A DNA stretch of 28,646 nucleotides from Chara braunii (lineage: Eukaryota > Streptophyta > Charophyceae > Charales > Characeae): contig BFEA01000469.1 of NCBI GenBank assembly GCA_003427395.1, positions 727,861 to 756,506 on the forward strand, given 5' to 3'. Both the position numbers and the translations under genes were made by a program. Shown in pieces: positions 11,209 to 19,964 of this stretch (its first letter is position 1; the number at the start of each line of letters is the position of its first letter). The notes under the pieces were generated by a model. That model had not been told where the DNA came from and did no database searches. It saw only the letters and a program-made list of their open reading frames with translations.

Positions 11209-12553
11209 GCCAAAACACAGATTGAGAACACTGCTGATTTTTGGGATTTGCCGCTGGAATGAATGCCTTGCTGAGATTCCTGCATTTTGTTGTGGTTTCC
11301 ACGTCTGTGTGTGTGTGTGTGCCTGCTGGTTTGCTTGCCTGTCTGAGTGCTTGTCGGCTGAGTGTGTGTGCGACCCGCAAGGGTACTTGTTGGTTGAAAG
11401 GCCCCGCAGGGCCGGTACTTACCTGTGGCCGTGACTTCGAGGGTTGCAGCGGGGAAAACACTCAAGTAGCGGGGGTCGGCCCGCGACACTTAGAGCAGTG
11501 GGAAAAACACTCAAGTAGCAGGTAGGCGGGTACCACTCAAGTAATGGTAGAAGTGTTAGGTACTGGAGGTCGAGCAGAAGAAGACAAAAAGTTGGCATTT
11601 TTAGAGGCCAGTAGCGGTAGGTTAGAGGTAGGCCAGTACCAGTCAAAGTAGCCCGAGTCTAGGGCCTGTCCGATAGCAAAGCCTGCAGTGATATTTCCCT
11701 CTGAAAGGGAGGAGGTACCGGTTGCTAGGAGGCCGCTCAGCCTAGGAAATCACCGCCCAAGAGGCCAGTAGGCCGCTATATCTTCCGGAGGAGCAAGCAG
11801 TTCCTCCTTATGTGCGATATGCAAGGATTGGCGACATGCTGCTGGAGCCAAGCGCTGGACTTGGGCAGCGCTGCCTGGAGGTGACGAGCAGTTGGGCGCT
11901 CAGCCTGGATATGGCGAGCAACTCAGCCTGAGGAGGAGGAAGAAGGGGGCGAAGGAGGAGAGTGGCGAGGTACCTACCTGGCTATGGTGCACACCGTCTT
12001 CATCACCTTGTTGGGCGCTGCATTTTGGAAGGCCCCAGTTGGGGTAGTGCCGCACCAAGGAAGCTCGAGGCAGAGTCTGGTATGGCGGCTTAGACAGCAG
12101 TGGCATAGCTGCTTTGGGTTGTCCTTTGGATAGGAGTGCAGCGACATACATAGCTGCTTTGAGTTGTCCTTTGCACAGGAGGGCAGGGCCCTCAGTAGTA
12201 CGCCATAGCCTAGGCATGTGAGAGGTGGAAGAAGGGGGGGAAGCCATAGTTATGGTGGACCTATTGTGATGTCATCAGTAAGAGGGAACTTCGGACATTG
12301 ATTCTGGTTCATCCACTCATTGTTATTATTATTATTGGAAGAAGAATAAGATTGGCGAAGTGAAGGAGGAAGGTAGAGAGAGAAGGGGGATTTGTCATTG
12401 GTCTTGCTGGTGTACATCGTCTTCTTCTTCTTCTTCTCCTTCTTCTTCTTCTTTGGTCTCTATCTCTTTGCAAGTTCTTTCATATCTTTCGCAATCGGGT
12501 GGCATTGTGTTTCATTGTGAATTTGCACTTTGGGAATGACGAGGATCGTAACA
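11209..12553 (+). repeat. 3' LTR of the Ty3/gypsy element
   Basis: About 1.35 kb homologous to 3316-4424, from GCCAAAACACAG to GATCGTAACA. The first 80 bp show seven differences from the 5' LTR, six of them transitions and mostly C in the 5' copy against T here. It carries about 200 bp (roughly 11712-11910) absent from the 5' copy. Two diverged minus-strand LTR relics at 25.9-28.1 kb also carry that block, so the 5' LTR has probably lost it. Confidence 0.88.
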
Positions 12554-12640
12554 TGTGTATCTTTTCATGTTCCGCCATGAGGTGTATTCCCGTTTTGCAC
12601 ATTTGGTGAGTAATGGAGCTAGGCCCAACGAACCGATGCA
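12554..12640 (+). repeat. dispersed repeat cut by the retrotransposon
   Basis: The sequence beyond the 3' LTR (TGTGTATC, then TTTTCATGTTCCGC, then GTTTTGCACATTTGGTGAGTA) resembles 21893-21975. That second copy is uninterrupted, so it acts as an empty-site homologue across the insertion point. Confidence 0.55.
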
Positions 12641-12965
12641 ATGAGTAGTGGAGCGCTGCCCAATGAAACTACGCGATGAGTATTGTGAAAGGATACACGC
12701 TGCAGACATCCCGTGTTACGGTCCTAGGGTCCCGAAGTGTCCCAGTCCCAGGCGGTCTCGATCCCAAGCTGTCCCAGCAGGGTAGGTTGTGTGGTGTAGA
12801 GGCCGAAACGTTGCAGGTCGGTAGAAGTCCATTCGGTACCCGACAAGAAAAGTTCAGTCCAGTCAAGCAGTCCCAAGTCCAATTTTGCAACATGTCCCAA
12901 GAAAGTCCGGAAGCAACCGGACCGACAAAACGATTGCAGCAGATGGGCTGCAGCCGACCGGGACT
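12641..12965. other. intronic sequence, no gene recognised
   Basis: A short repeated phrase (CCAA then CGATGAGTA-like) occurs near 12625-12680. Nothing else is recognised. Confidence 0.4.
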
Positions 12966-13140
12966 TGTCTGAAGCACGCCAAGCCAAGTCAAGTCCTATA
13001 TTTAGCTGCTACAGTGCAGGACCTCATCACTTGTTTAATTGCAAGACAGGCCGACTTGTACTTGTTTGAAGCACGCCAAGCCAAGTCATGTCCTATATTT
13101 AGCAGTGCAGCAGCTCATCACTTGTTCAATTGCAAGATGA
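12966..13140 (+). repeat. 97-bp tandem duplication
   Basis: TGAAGCACGCCAAGCCAAGT at 12970 recurs at 13067. Both copies continue with CCTATATTTAGC, CTCATCACTTGTT and AATTGCAAGA, with small differences. Confidence 0.75.
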
Positions 13141-13199
13141 GGAAGTGCTGGTGCTGCTTGTGCGTTAAGGCAACTTGAGAGATGGTTAACAACAGATGG

Positions 13200-13858
13200 T
13201 ATTTATAGGTCACTTTCAGCCGCTTCAGGTCCCCACTTGAAACTCCTGAAATGACCTGAAGTGGCTGAAACTCTGAAAGCGGTTTCAGGTGTCCCCGTCC
13301 TACCATTTAGATGGGGGGACTTGAAACCGCTTTTAGATTTTCACCCACTTCAGGTTATTTCAGGAATTTCAGGTGGGGACCTGAAACCGTAGTAATGACC
13401 TGAATTGGCGGAAGCTTCTGAAAGGGGTTTCAGGTAACCCCATCCAACCAGGTCATTTCAGGAATTTCTGATGGGGACCTGAAACCGCAGTAATGACCTG
13501 AAATAGTTGAAGCTTCTGAAAGGGGTTTTAGGTACCCCCATCCAACCATTCAGGTACCCCCATCCAACCATTTGGATGGGGGTACCTAAAACCCCTTTCA
13601 GAAGCTTCAGCCACTTCAGGTCATTACTGTGGTTTCAGGTCCCCACCTGAAATTCCTAAAATGACGTGAAGTGGGTGAAAATCTGAAAGCAGTTTCAGGT
13701 CCCCCCATCTAAATGGTTGGACGGGGGCGCACCTGAAACCGCTTTCAGATTTTCAGGTCCGCACCTGAAAATTCCTGAAATGACCTGAAGTGGTTGAAGC
13801 TTCTGAAAGGGGTTTCAGGTACTTCGGCCACTTCAGGTCATTTCAAGTGACACACAGC
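13200..13858. repeat. nested inverted repeat, long foldback
   Basis: The region is built from short modules such as TTTCAGGT, CCACTTCAGGTCATT and AAGCTTCTGAAAGGGG. The main arms are 13281-13449 and 13574-13740, which match as reverse complements over about 165 bp with few mismatches. The interior holds a direct copy of part of the left arm at a period of 98 bp (13352 against 13450) and a tight hairpin, AGGTACCCCCATCC against GGATGGGGGTACCT, around 13552-13588. Further, weaker inverted copies extend to both edges. It may be a foldback transposon or nested MITEs. As intronic sequence it could give double-stranded RNA; that is inference. Confidence 0.8.
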
Positions 13859-14780
13859 AACCAAAACAAAAACAGGCAACAAACAAACAAACAAACAAAC
13901 ATAAATATCCTTCAAACCACTCGAAACTTCTGAATCTTTCAGACCACTTCAGAATCTTTCATTCTGAAATTTCAGGTGGTCCTTAACCATTAGTGTTCGA
14001 CACGGAAACGTGTGAAAGATAAGTGATGACCTAAACCATCTCATTGCTGATATGGCTCGGCTTCCGAACCATATGTGAGACTTCGCCTCGTATGGCTCTT
14101 CTCAGAATCTATATTTATATTTGCGTCCAACAAGAATGTTCAGGGCCTAGAATTGCACCGGGAGGGGAAGCATCACGGCCTCGGTTCACCTCTCTTCACC
14201 TTTCACAAACTTGCCATATTCGTAGTATTCGTTAGATTGGGCTCACCTTCCTTCCAAGATAACAACTAACGCCAGTATGACTGCAGACTGTAGTACAGAG
14301 TGCATTGTAGGTTTTCTAAGCTATAATATCAATGATCGGTGACCCCACAATGCTTTGCTCTGTGTTCATTCTTCACAAATAATTGCCCTGATTGAATTGG
14401 TTTGTATCATTTTCTTGCGATTGTTTACTGCCATCTGTGTGCTTGTGGATGATTGCTTTACTTTTTCAAGGTAACTATTTTTTCCAATTGCAAGGCTTTG
14501 GCTTCATTCTCCCGGTTCCATGGACAACTCACGACAACGTCAATCAATACAAAGATGCACAAGTACAACGTGCTCTTGTGAAGATTCATCTCCATTATGA
14601 CACTGCGATACAGGATCTTGTCTTAACCCCTTTCATTTCTACCTTCGTTATTTCCTGCACCTCACTTTGATTGGAAACGGAGTGATCTAGCCATGAGCAG
14701 GTTGAAGACAGCCCTAACTTGCCTGGGAGGACTGAACTCACGCATGTGGCAAAATACGGGGACGACTTGTGGCTAGGTGT
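13859..14780. other. intronic sequence, no gene recognised
   Basis: A short (AAAC)n microsatellite lies at about 13878-13910. An open frame at 14392-14670 (with GFGFILPVPWTTHDNV) was not recognised and lacks support as an exon. Confidence 0.4.
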
Positions 14781-14885
14781 ATTTTACGAGCATCATGGCG
14801 GTTGTCGATATCTTTGCGACGAGCATCCAGGTGTTGATTCTTCAGCATATTTTACGAGCATCATGGCGGTTGTCGATATCTTTGC
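14781..14885 (+). repeat. 37-bp perfect direct repeat
   Basis: ATTTTACGAGCATCATGG and the rest of a 37-bp unit occur identically at 14781-14817 and 14849-14885, 68 bp apart. Perfect identity suggests recent duplication or an assembly repeat. Confidence 0.8.
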
Positions 14886-15112
14886 TTCCTCCTTTCATTT
14901 AGACCGCCAAGATGGCTCTAAGCTTGCAAGTCATGGCGGCCTAGAAAGCTGCAGGGGCAGTAGTGAGGCCAAGCAGCATCACAATCCACTCTTAAAGCCC
15001 ATAATGTGTCTTAAATTCAGACTCGTTGCTGTCTTTAGTCTGAGCTGAATGTAATGATAGGTGGACTTCAGGTCAAGTTGAGAAAAGTGTCGTACGACGC
15101 ACCGACTCTTCT

Positions 15113-15320
<208 letters not shown>

Positions 15321-15326
15321 TTATAG

Positions 15327-15360
15327 TGGGTCCAATTGAAGATAAACCTACTGCCAACCC
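15327..15360 (-). pseudogene. atpH: second, shorter atpH fragment
   Basis: Reverse-strand sequence encodes [11 protein letters not shown] again, about 34 bp, 50 bp beyond the first copy, with two silent-type differences. It looks like a partial duplication of the plastid insert followed by divergence. Confidence 0.6.
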
Positions 15361-15643
15361 TGAGAGTACTAACTAATTTGTTTTCTTGTAGTAGGTAGAG
15401 GGCCTGCATTCCTTCGAGTCGAGCGGTAACTTCCGATTATCAATTTGACAAATTTGCCGGTCAATGTTCATTGTCTGCATCAACTTGCCATCAAGAGATT
15501 AGGAGCACCATAGGGTGAATTGCCAGGACGGATCCCACCCTTTGCCGACCAGTCATCAAGCTGGGCGCTTAGGACGTTGAGCGCCTCCTTGCTTACTAGG
15601 AGGGAGAGCTTGTCCCACCTCTCCTAGCAAAGACACTGTTTTG

Positions 15644-15648
15644 TTTTT

Positions 15649-15689
<41 letters not shown>
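15644..15689. repeat. poly-T then 31-G homopolymer
   Basis: About 15 T run straight into 31 G (15659-15689). Such a run is rarely stable in a genome and may be a sequencing or gap-filling artefact. Confidence 0.9.
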
Positions 15690-15690
<1 letters not shown>

Positions 15691-16230
15691 GGAATGCTAC
15701 ACCTTAGTCAGGGTATGCCCTGCACAGCGTATGCTTCCATGCACGATAGGTCAGCTGAACGCCGTTCACAAGCACTGAACGCTGTTCATAAGCTCTCGGG
15801 AGGTGTGCCTCAGGGATGTTAGCATAGGACTGCAACAACTCTCAAGTGACAAGAGTCTGTGACCGAAGCTACACACTGACAAAGACAAATGCCAATCTCT
15901 GTCACATGATCCCCCTGTTGCAAACAAATAGTGTCAGAGCATTTCACACTAGCACAATCTTAGACGGTTCTGATAATGATTACTGTCCTACTGGGATGTA
16001 TCTGCTGTCACTTCCATCCAGAAATAATTGGAAAACTCCTAGTGTGAGTCTGCCCTCAGATGTTGACACAAAAACAAGTCGACAAGAGATGGAAAAATGG
16101 AATGGAAGGTTGGGGGGGAGGTACACAAAAAAGGCATAAGCTTCCCAATTGTGACATCAAACCCATCTTGTATGCAACAAGGCATAAGATTCCTAAATGT
16201 TTTGTTAACTGACAGCAAAAAAAATATCCT
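15690..16230. other. intronic sequence, no gene recognised
   Basis: A near-duplicate phrase (GAACGCCGTTCACAAG and GAACGCTGTTCATAAG) lies at about 15758-15795. Nothing else is recognised. Confidence 0.4.
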
Positions 16231-16557
16231 GTAATCTACAGCACGAACCACACTGCGCCAAAGCAAAGCCATCCCTAGGATCATACCCACGTGGACCCCA
16301 GGATGTCCAAGTTGATCTGCTTCTCGTGCATGTAGTACAAAATGGACAGGCACAGAGTCCATACACCGGTCGGTGAGTGTCTGCCCGTCCCCCCATCTTG
16401 TAATCAACTGCACGAGCTCTGCTGCGCGAAAGCAAAGCCATCCCTATAGGATCATGCCCACTCGGAGTCCACGATGTCCAAGTTGATCGGCTTCTCGTGC
16501 ATGTAGTACAAAATGGACAGGCACAGAGTCCATACACCGGTCAGTGAGTGTCCCCTC
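16231..16557 (+). repeat. 169-bp tandem duplication
   Basis: GTAATC at 16231 and 16400 begin two copies sharing AAGCAAAGCCATCCCTA, GATGTCCAAGTTGATC, and a nearly identical stretch ending in CACAGAGTCCATACACCGGT. Open frames here mirror the repeat and are not judged to be genes. Confidence 0.85.
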
Positions 16558-16802
16558 GGAGTTTGCCGACCTCTTCCCGGCTCCACCAACTTTCTCCAAT
16601 GGAGATGCAGTGGTATGGAGGCAGCTGATTTGCATCTACAGCCAGGAATGCTACTGCTGATCTGGCGGCCCGGGAGGCTGAAGATGCCGATTTCGACACA
16701 CATTTTCCTGTTGCTGCTGCATTATTTTCACACATATTTCTTTGTTGTTCTGAGCCGAAGCCGGGTTTAGGCCCTGGTGGTGGATTCATGAGGGGATATC
16801 TG

Positions 16803-16885
16803 TGGGACACTGGACTCAGTTTCAAGCAGGTGATATCGCCCCACCAATAGACTGGAGCAACGGAAAAAAAGGACAGAAAGAAGTC
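16803..16885 (+). repeat. dispersed repeat, copy 1
   Basis: CACTGGACTCAGTTTCAAGC, AGGTGATATCGCCCCACCAA and GGACAGAAAG match 23788-23870 with scattered differences. The family is unknown. Confidence 0.6.
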
Positions 16886-17013
16886 TGATGGTCAAGGCTT
16901 GTTATTGAATATAGGGTGGTCCCCATTTTGCTCACGGGGATGAAACGCATGTGCATGCTCTGTAATAATTAGTTTTGTGTGCTTTTTTTTTTTTTTTTTT
17001 TTTTTTCTTTTTT

Positions 17014-17093
17014 TTTTTAATGCAGGCTATCATCTGGAATTGNTTTTTTTTTTTGTCTTTTGTCTTTTTAATGCAGGCTATCATCTGGAATTG
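17014..17093 (+). repeat. 29-bp duplication of the splice acceptor around an N
   Basis: TTTTTAATGCAGGCTATC and the following bases to GGAATTG occur at 17014-17042 and 17065-17093. The first copy ends at a single N (17043) followed by a T run. This is most likely a mis-joined gap in a poly-T tract, so the true acceptor region may be present only once. Confidence 0.8.
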
Positions 17094-17360
17094 CGGAGTG
17101 ATGAGGAGAGGGTAAGCTCTGTGAAGACATTTGTTGAGACTGAGTTTACAGGAGCAATCCTCGAGGAGGAACACGGGGAAAGGTTGAAGTATCAGTTGCC
17201 CATTGAGGGGCTCTCACTATCCCAAGTGTTTGGCACTATTGAAGACCAAAAAGAGAGAATTGGCATTGATGACTACAGTGTGAGCCAGAGCACCTTGGAA
17301 CAGATCTTCCTGCTGTTTGCTAGAAGTGTGGAGAAAGGATGGACGCCTATGCCGAATTGA
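17077..17360 (+). CDS. ABCA-family ABC transporter, terminal exon
   Basis: This is the last coding exon of the same transporter. It follows a pyrimidine tract and TGCAG acceptor (AG at 17075-17076). It supplies the two bases that complete the split glycine codon left at 907, then reads YHLEL and about 90 more residues to TGA at 17358-17360. The region contains the ABCA C-terminal pattern: a short regulatory segment ending KYQLPIEGLSLSQVFGTIED, then the highly conserved DYSVSQSTLEQIF and a short tail, VEKGWTPMPN. Joined length with the upstream exon is 522 nt, divisible by three, with no internal stop. That agreement between sites 16 kb apart is the main evidence that both exons belong to one gene. 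An extra copy of the acceptor and exon start lies 51 bp upstream next to an N. Confidence 0.88.
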
Positions 17361-17614
17361 TTTGTAGAAAGGGTGGAGAAAGGATGGATGTCTATGCAGC
17401 ACTAGTTTGTAGATGTCAGTCTGAAAGATCTAGGATGGCTCGGTGTTGGCGCAACAATAAGTAATTAATTGGTGTGACCGCCGAGTGGACAGACAAGCAA
17501 GCGAGCGAGCGAGCGAGCATGCAAGTCCAGTGCCTGCTGGTGGCACGCAGCTGCGCCAAGCTAAGGACTACCTATGTAGCGAACCTGTAAATTTTCTGGG
17601 GATCTAGTGGTTAA

Positions 17615-17725
17615 CTACCTTCTTCCCCCGAACACAACGCACCCTCATTTTGACTGTATCGGGCCGGAAACATGCCTTGCATACGTTCATTTTCATGGTG
17701 TGTTCTGTTCGGGGGAAGACGGTAG
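17615..17725. mobile_element. MITE-like element, CTACC family, copy 1
   Basis: Termini CTACCTTCTTCCCCCGAAC and (reverse strand) CTACCGTCTTCCCCCGAAC extend as inverted repeats of about 29 bp with a few mismatches. The 111-bp unit has no coding capacity. The same terminus occurs at 23252-23379. No clear target duplication is seen. Confidence 0.7.
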
Positions 17726-17809
17726 AGTGTGAGCCAGAGCGCCTTGGAACAGATCCTCCTTCTGTTTGCCAAAAGTGTGGAGAAAGGATGGATATGTATG
17801 CAGAATTAG
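17726..17809 (+). pseudogene. duplicated C-terminal piece of the ABCA gene
   Basis: These 84 bases align without gaps to the last 84 coding bases of the transporter (17277-17360), with about 12 differences. They encode SVSQSALEQILLLFAKSVEK followed by GWICMQN and a TAG stop. The copy has no acceptor of its own and begins directly after a MITE. It is judged a partial duplication and not an alternative last exon. Confidence 0.8.
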
Positions 17810-18115
17810 TTGTCAGGACTCGATAGCATTTTTCATCGAACGAGATGCCAAAATGTTCACTCAAATTATTCTGCCTGAAGTAGACATTCAACTGAATGAG
17901 GTATGCAAAGCAGTGCAGAGAAAGGATGCATGCCTATGCAGAATGAAATTGGTAGGTTTCAGTCTGAAAGCTCTAATAAGCACGCTAAGCGTTAGCTTGA
18001 CATGAAGTAATTGGTCAGGAACTTGAAGTGGAGAAACGAGCAAGCGAGCGATCACTCCAGTGATTGCTCGTTCATCGGATGTGGTCGGCAGCTGATGCAA
18101 GCTAAGTGTAAGATT

Positions 18116-18985
18116 AGCGTTAAGGACTGAGCAGCTTACTTGTATATTCCCTCTTCTAGCTGTTAACGACGAACAAGTACAGGCGTGTTTGTAGGCGTTA
18201 TAGGGATGACAAGAAGAGTCTGGTTAGGTAAAGCGATGACTAGCAGTTAGCAAGGAACATGTTGAAAGTGTATGGGCGCATATGCGGAAGGTACAGGTGG
18301 TGACGAAGAGTCCGTTGAGGGTTTAGGCAACGAAGTATTGATGTATGTATAGCATTTAGTACAGTACATAGCATTTTGCCAAGGAGGTAACTGTAAGATT
18401 TTGGAAGCTGACGGGCGATTGATTGTTTATCGGCGCGTAGAAAGATGCAGAAGGCGAGCAAGAAGGCTAAGCAGCTAACCCGTAAATCACTATTCTCAGG
18501 TCAGCTGCATGTGCACTCCACATATTATATACAGCCCCTCGTTTGTTGTCCTCTTCTCTCTCTCTGCCTACGGTTTACCGGGCAGTTCTGTTTGTGACGA
18601 TATATACTTATATATATATATACATATACATACTAGACTCTGAAGAACAAGTTTCCATGTTCTATATTTCCAATTTTCCAATCCTTTTGTCAAGTTTTGT
18701 GTATTACGTCTCTTAGCCATCAGAAGGTACGACTTTGAAGTTTGAATCCTTAGCGATGATTTCATCACACTCGCTTTGAAATCGGACCGAAGTCAGGGTA
18801 CTTGTAGTAGCTTCCTTATTGTAACTGGGCTTTGTTTGAAACTGCTGAACACTTTTATGATTTATCGTCTCGAATGATCTTTTTACTGGAAGTCGGAGGA
18901 GACTGGGAAGGTCACTGCATCATTTTGTCATTGTTTAATAATCATTTAAGGAGGTTATGTCGAAGGACTTGGTTGGAGCCAAGAT
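18116..18985. other. downstream sequence, no gene recognised
   Basis: A (TA)n-rich stretch lies at 18600-18635. No coding frame or RNA gene is recognised. Confidence 0.4.
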
Positions 18986-19125
18986 GTGTCATGGGACTCG
19001 AACGCCATCGCTTAGAGTCATTGGCCTGGCTTATCGCCGTTATCGATGGCAGGTCGTGTCATGGGACTCGAACGCCATCAATTAGAGTCATTGGCCTGGC
19101 TTATCACTGTTATCGATGGCAGGTT
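18986..19125 (-). repeat. 70-bp tandem repeat, tRNA-like on minus strand
   Basis: Two copies with a period of 70 bp (18986 and 19056) carry GTGTCATGGGACTCGAACGC. Read on the minus strand this gives GGCGTTCGAGTCCC, a good B-box/T-arm, preceded by an anticodon-arm-like hairpin, CAAT and ATTG around GACTCTA. The loop lacks the usual U33 and no acceptor stem pairs, so these are tRNA-derived repeats and not genes. Confidence 0.5.
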
Positions 19126-19227
19126 GACCAGGTTAAGTAGCGGTGGTGGGGTTGCGTGTTGTCCGAGCGAAGTTTGTTGATTGCCATGTCTGTGGTGTGG
19201 TGTTGTCTGTTTGTGGTGCGAGTTCAA

Positions 19228-19494
19228 GGACGCTACAGCCCTGGGGGTGGGCGCTGGATATCACGATGGGTATGGATCCATTTTTTATAACACCTCCATG
19301 TAGTGGTTACGAGACTCCGTTCTTGAGGCTGAGGGTGTCGGTTCAAGGCCGTGCCGCGGACGCTACAGCCCTGGGGGTGGGCGCTGGATATCACGATGGG
19401 TATGGATCCATTTTTTACAACACCTCCAAGGGTTGTAGTGGTTACGAGACTTCGTTCTTGAGGCTGAGGGTGTCGGTTCAAGGCCGTGCGTGCG
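19228..19494 (+). repeat. 130-bp tandem repeat with tRNA-like A and B boxes
   Basis: GGACGCTACAGCCCTGGGGG starts copies at 19228 and 19358. Each holds TAGTGGTTACGAGAC (A-box/D-arm-like) and, 40 bp on, GGTTCAAGGCC (B-box-like), close to the spacing in tRNAs. The acceptor stem is not convincing. A SINE-like origin is inferred. Confidence 0.55.
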
Positions 19495-19612
19495 CGGCGC
19501 GGCCTGATGCCGTAAACGCACGTTGTTCAGTAACTACGGGCTTATCGATGGCAGGTTGAGAACAGCGGCTTTTGAGAGCACATCACCCGTAGGCATGCAG
19601 GGTTCGCTGTGG

Positions 19613-19807
19613 CTTGGAGGTGAGCGAGGAAGGGACTTTAGGTAGTGTGGGGACCACCTGATGCGAGCGGATTCACTGGTCAAGGTGCCTTGGAGGTGAG
19701 TGAGGAAGGGACTTTAGGTAGTGTGGGGACCACCAGATGCGAGCGGATTCACTGGTCAAGGTGCCTTGGAGGTGAGTGAGGAAGGGACTTTAGGTAGTGT
19801 GGGGAAT
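19613..19807 (+). repeat. 76-bp tandem repeat, about 2.5 copies
   Basis: CTTGGAGGTGAG begins copies at 19613, 19689 and 19765. The units share GGGACTTTAGGTAGTGTGG and GAGCGGATTCACTGGTCAAG and are nearly identical; the third breaks off after GTGTGGGG. Confidence 0.9.
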
Positions 19808-19831
19808 ATGGCCTCGTAAGATTGACTTGGA

Positions 19832-19865
19832 GAGCCGTATGCGGTGAAAGTTGCATGTACGGTTT
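19832..19865 (+). ncRNA. group II intron domain V-like motif (relic)
   Basis: The 34-nt segment starts GAGCCGTAT and ends ATGTACGGTTT, with TGAAAG capping the inner stem. It contains the AGC catalytic triad, paired outer stem arms and a GAAA tetraloop, as in domain V of organellar and bacterial group II introns. No convincing domain VI, other domains or maturase frame were identified nearby. A fragment of organelle DNA moved to the nucleus is the likely source. Confidence 0.6.
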
Positions 19866-19931
19866 GGAAGTGTTTGTTCTTCGAAAGGGGCTGGTGTCGA
19901 CGAGAGCAAGTGTTCAATGAGAAGCTCGGCG

Positions 19932-19964
19932 CGACGCAAGGTTCAAACTTGCGTCGGTTTTTTT
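19932..19964 (+). repeat. perfect hairpin followed by seven T
   Basis: CGACGCAAG and CTTGCGTCG pair perfectly around GTTCAAA, then G and T7 follow. The form matches an intrinsic terminator, but in nuclear DNA no such role is expected. It lies 67 bp after the domain V-like motif and may belong to the same transferred fragment. Confidence 0.5.

Larger units (their letters stand above)
3305..12553 (+). mobile_element. Ty3/gypsy LTR retrotransposon, near full length, inactive
   Basis: The element has the order LTR, primer binding site, gag, protease, reverse transcriptase, RNase H, integrase, polypurine tract, LTR. Integrase after RNase H defines the Ty3/gypsy type; copia elements place integrase before reverse transcriptase. 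It lies in the sense direction of the host intron. ATGTG/TGTGT is present on both sides (3300-3305 and 12553-12558), consistent with a 4-5 bp target duplication. The LTRs differ by many transitions and two large indels, and the coding region carries frameshifts, a deletion and several stops, so the insertion is old and cannot make its own proteins. Confidence 0.9.
17361..18115 (+). repeat. diverged tandem duplication of the ABCA 3' flank
   Basis: Blocks in 17330-17600 recur in order in 17779-18170: GTGGAGAAAGGATGG, CAGTCTGAAAG, AAGTAATTGGT-like, GAGCAAGCGAGCGA-like and CAAGCTAAG. The GAGAAAGGATG phrase appears four times (about 17332, 17371, 17781, 17918), which suggests repeated local duplication. 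Confidence 0.7.

Noticed and set aside
3305-12553. Ty1/copia element
   Set aside because: Integrase follows RNase H, and reverse transcriptase motifs are gypsy-type.
13200-13858. CRISPR array
   Set aside because: Repeats are irregular, inverted and without unique spacers of constant length, and the context is eukaryotic.
16039-16635. Overlapping minus-strand frames with repeated peptide
   Set aside because: The repeated peptide follows from the 169-bp tandem duplication; no domain or start/splice context supports a gene.
17726-17809. Alternative last exon of the ABCA gene
   Set aside because: There is no donor at the corresponding place in the main exon and no own acceptor with pyrimidine tract; the copy starts at a MITE edge.
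18986-19494. Functional tRNA genes
   Set aside because: A and B boxes are present, but acceptor stems do not pair and the anticodon loop lacks U33.
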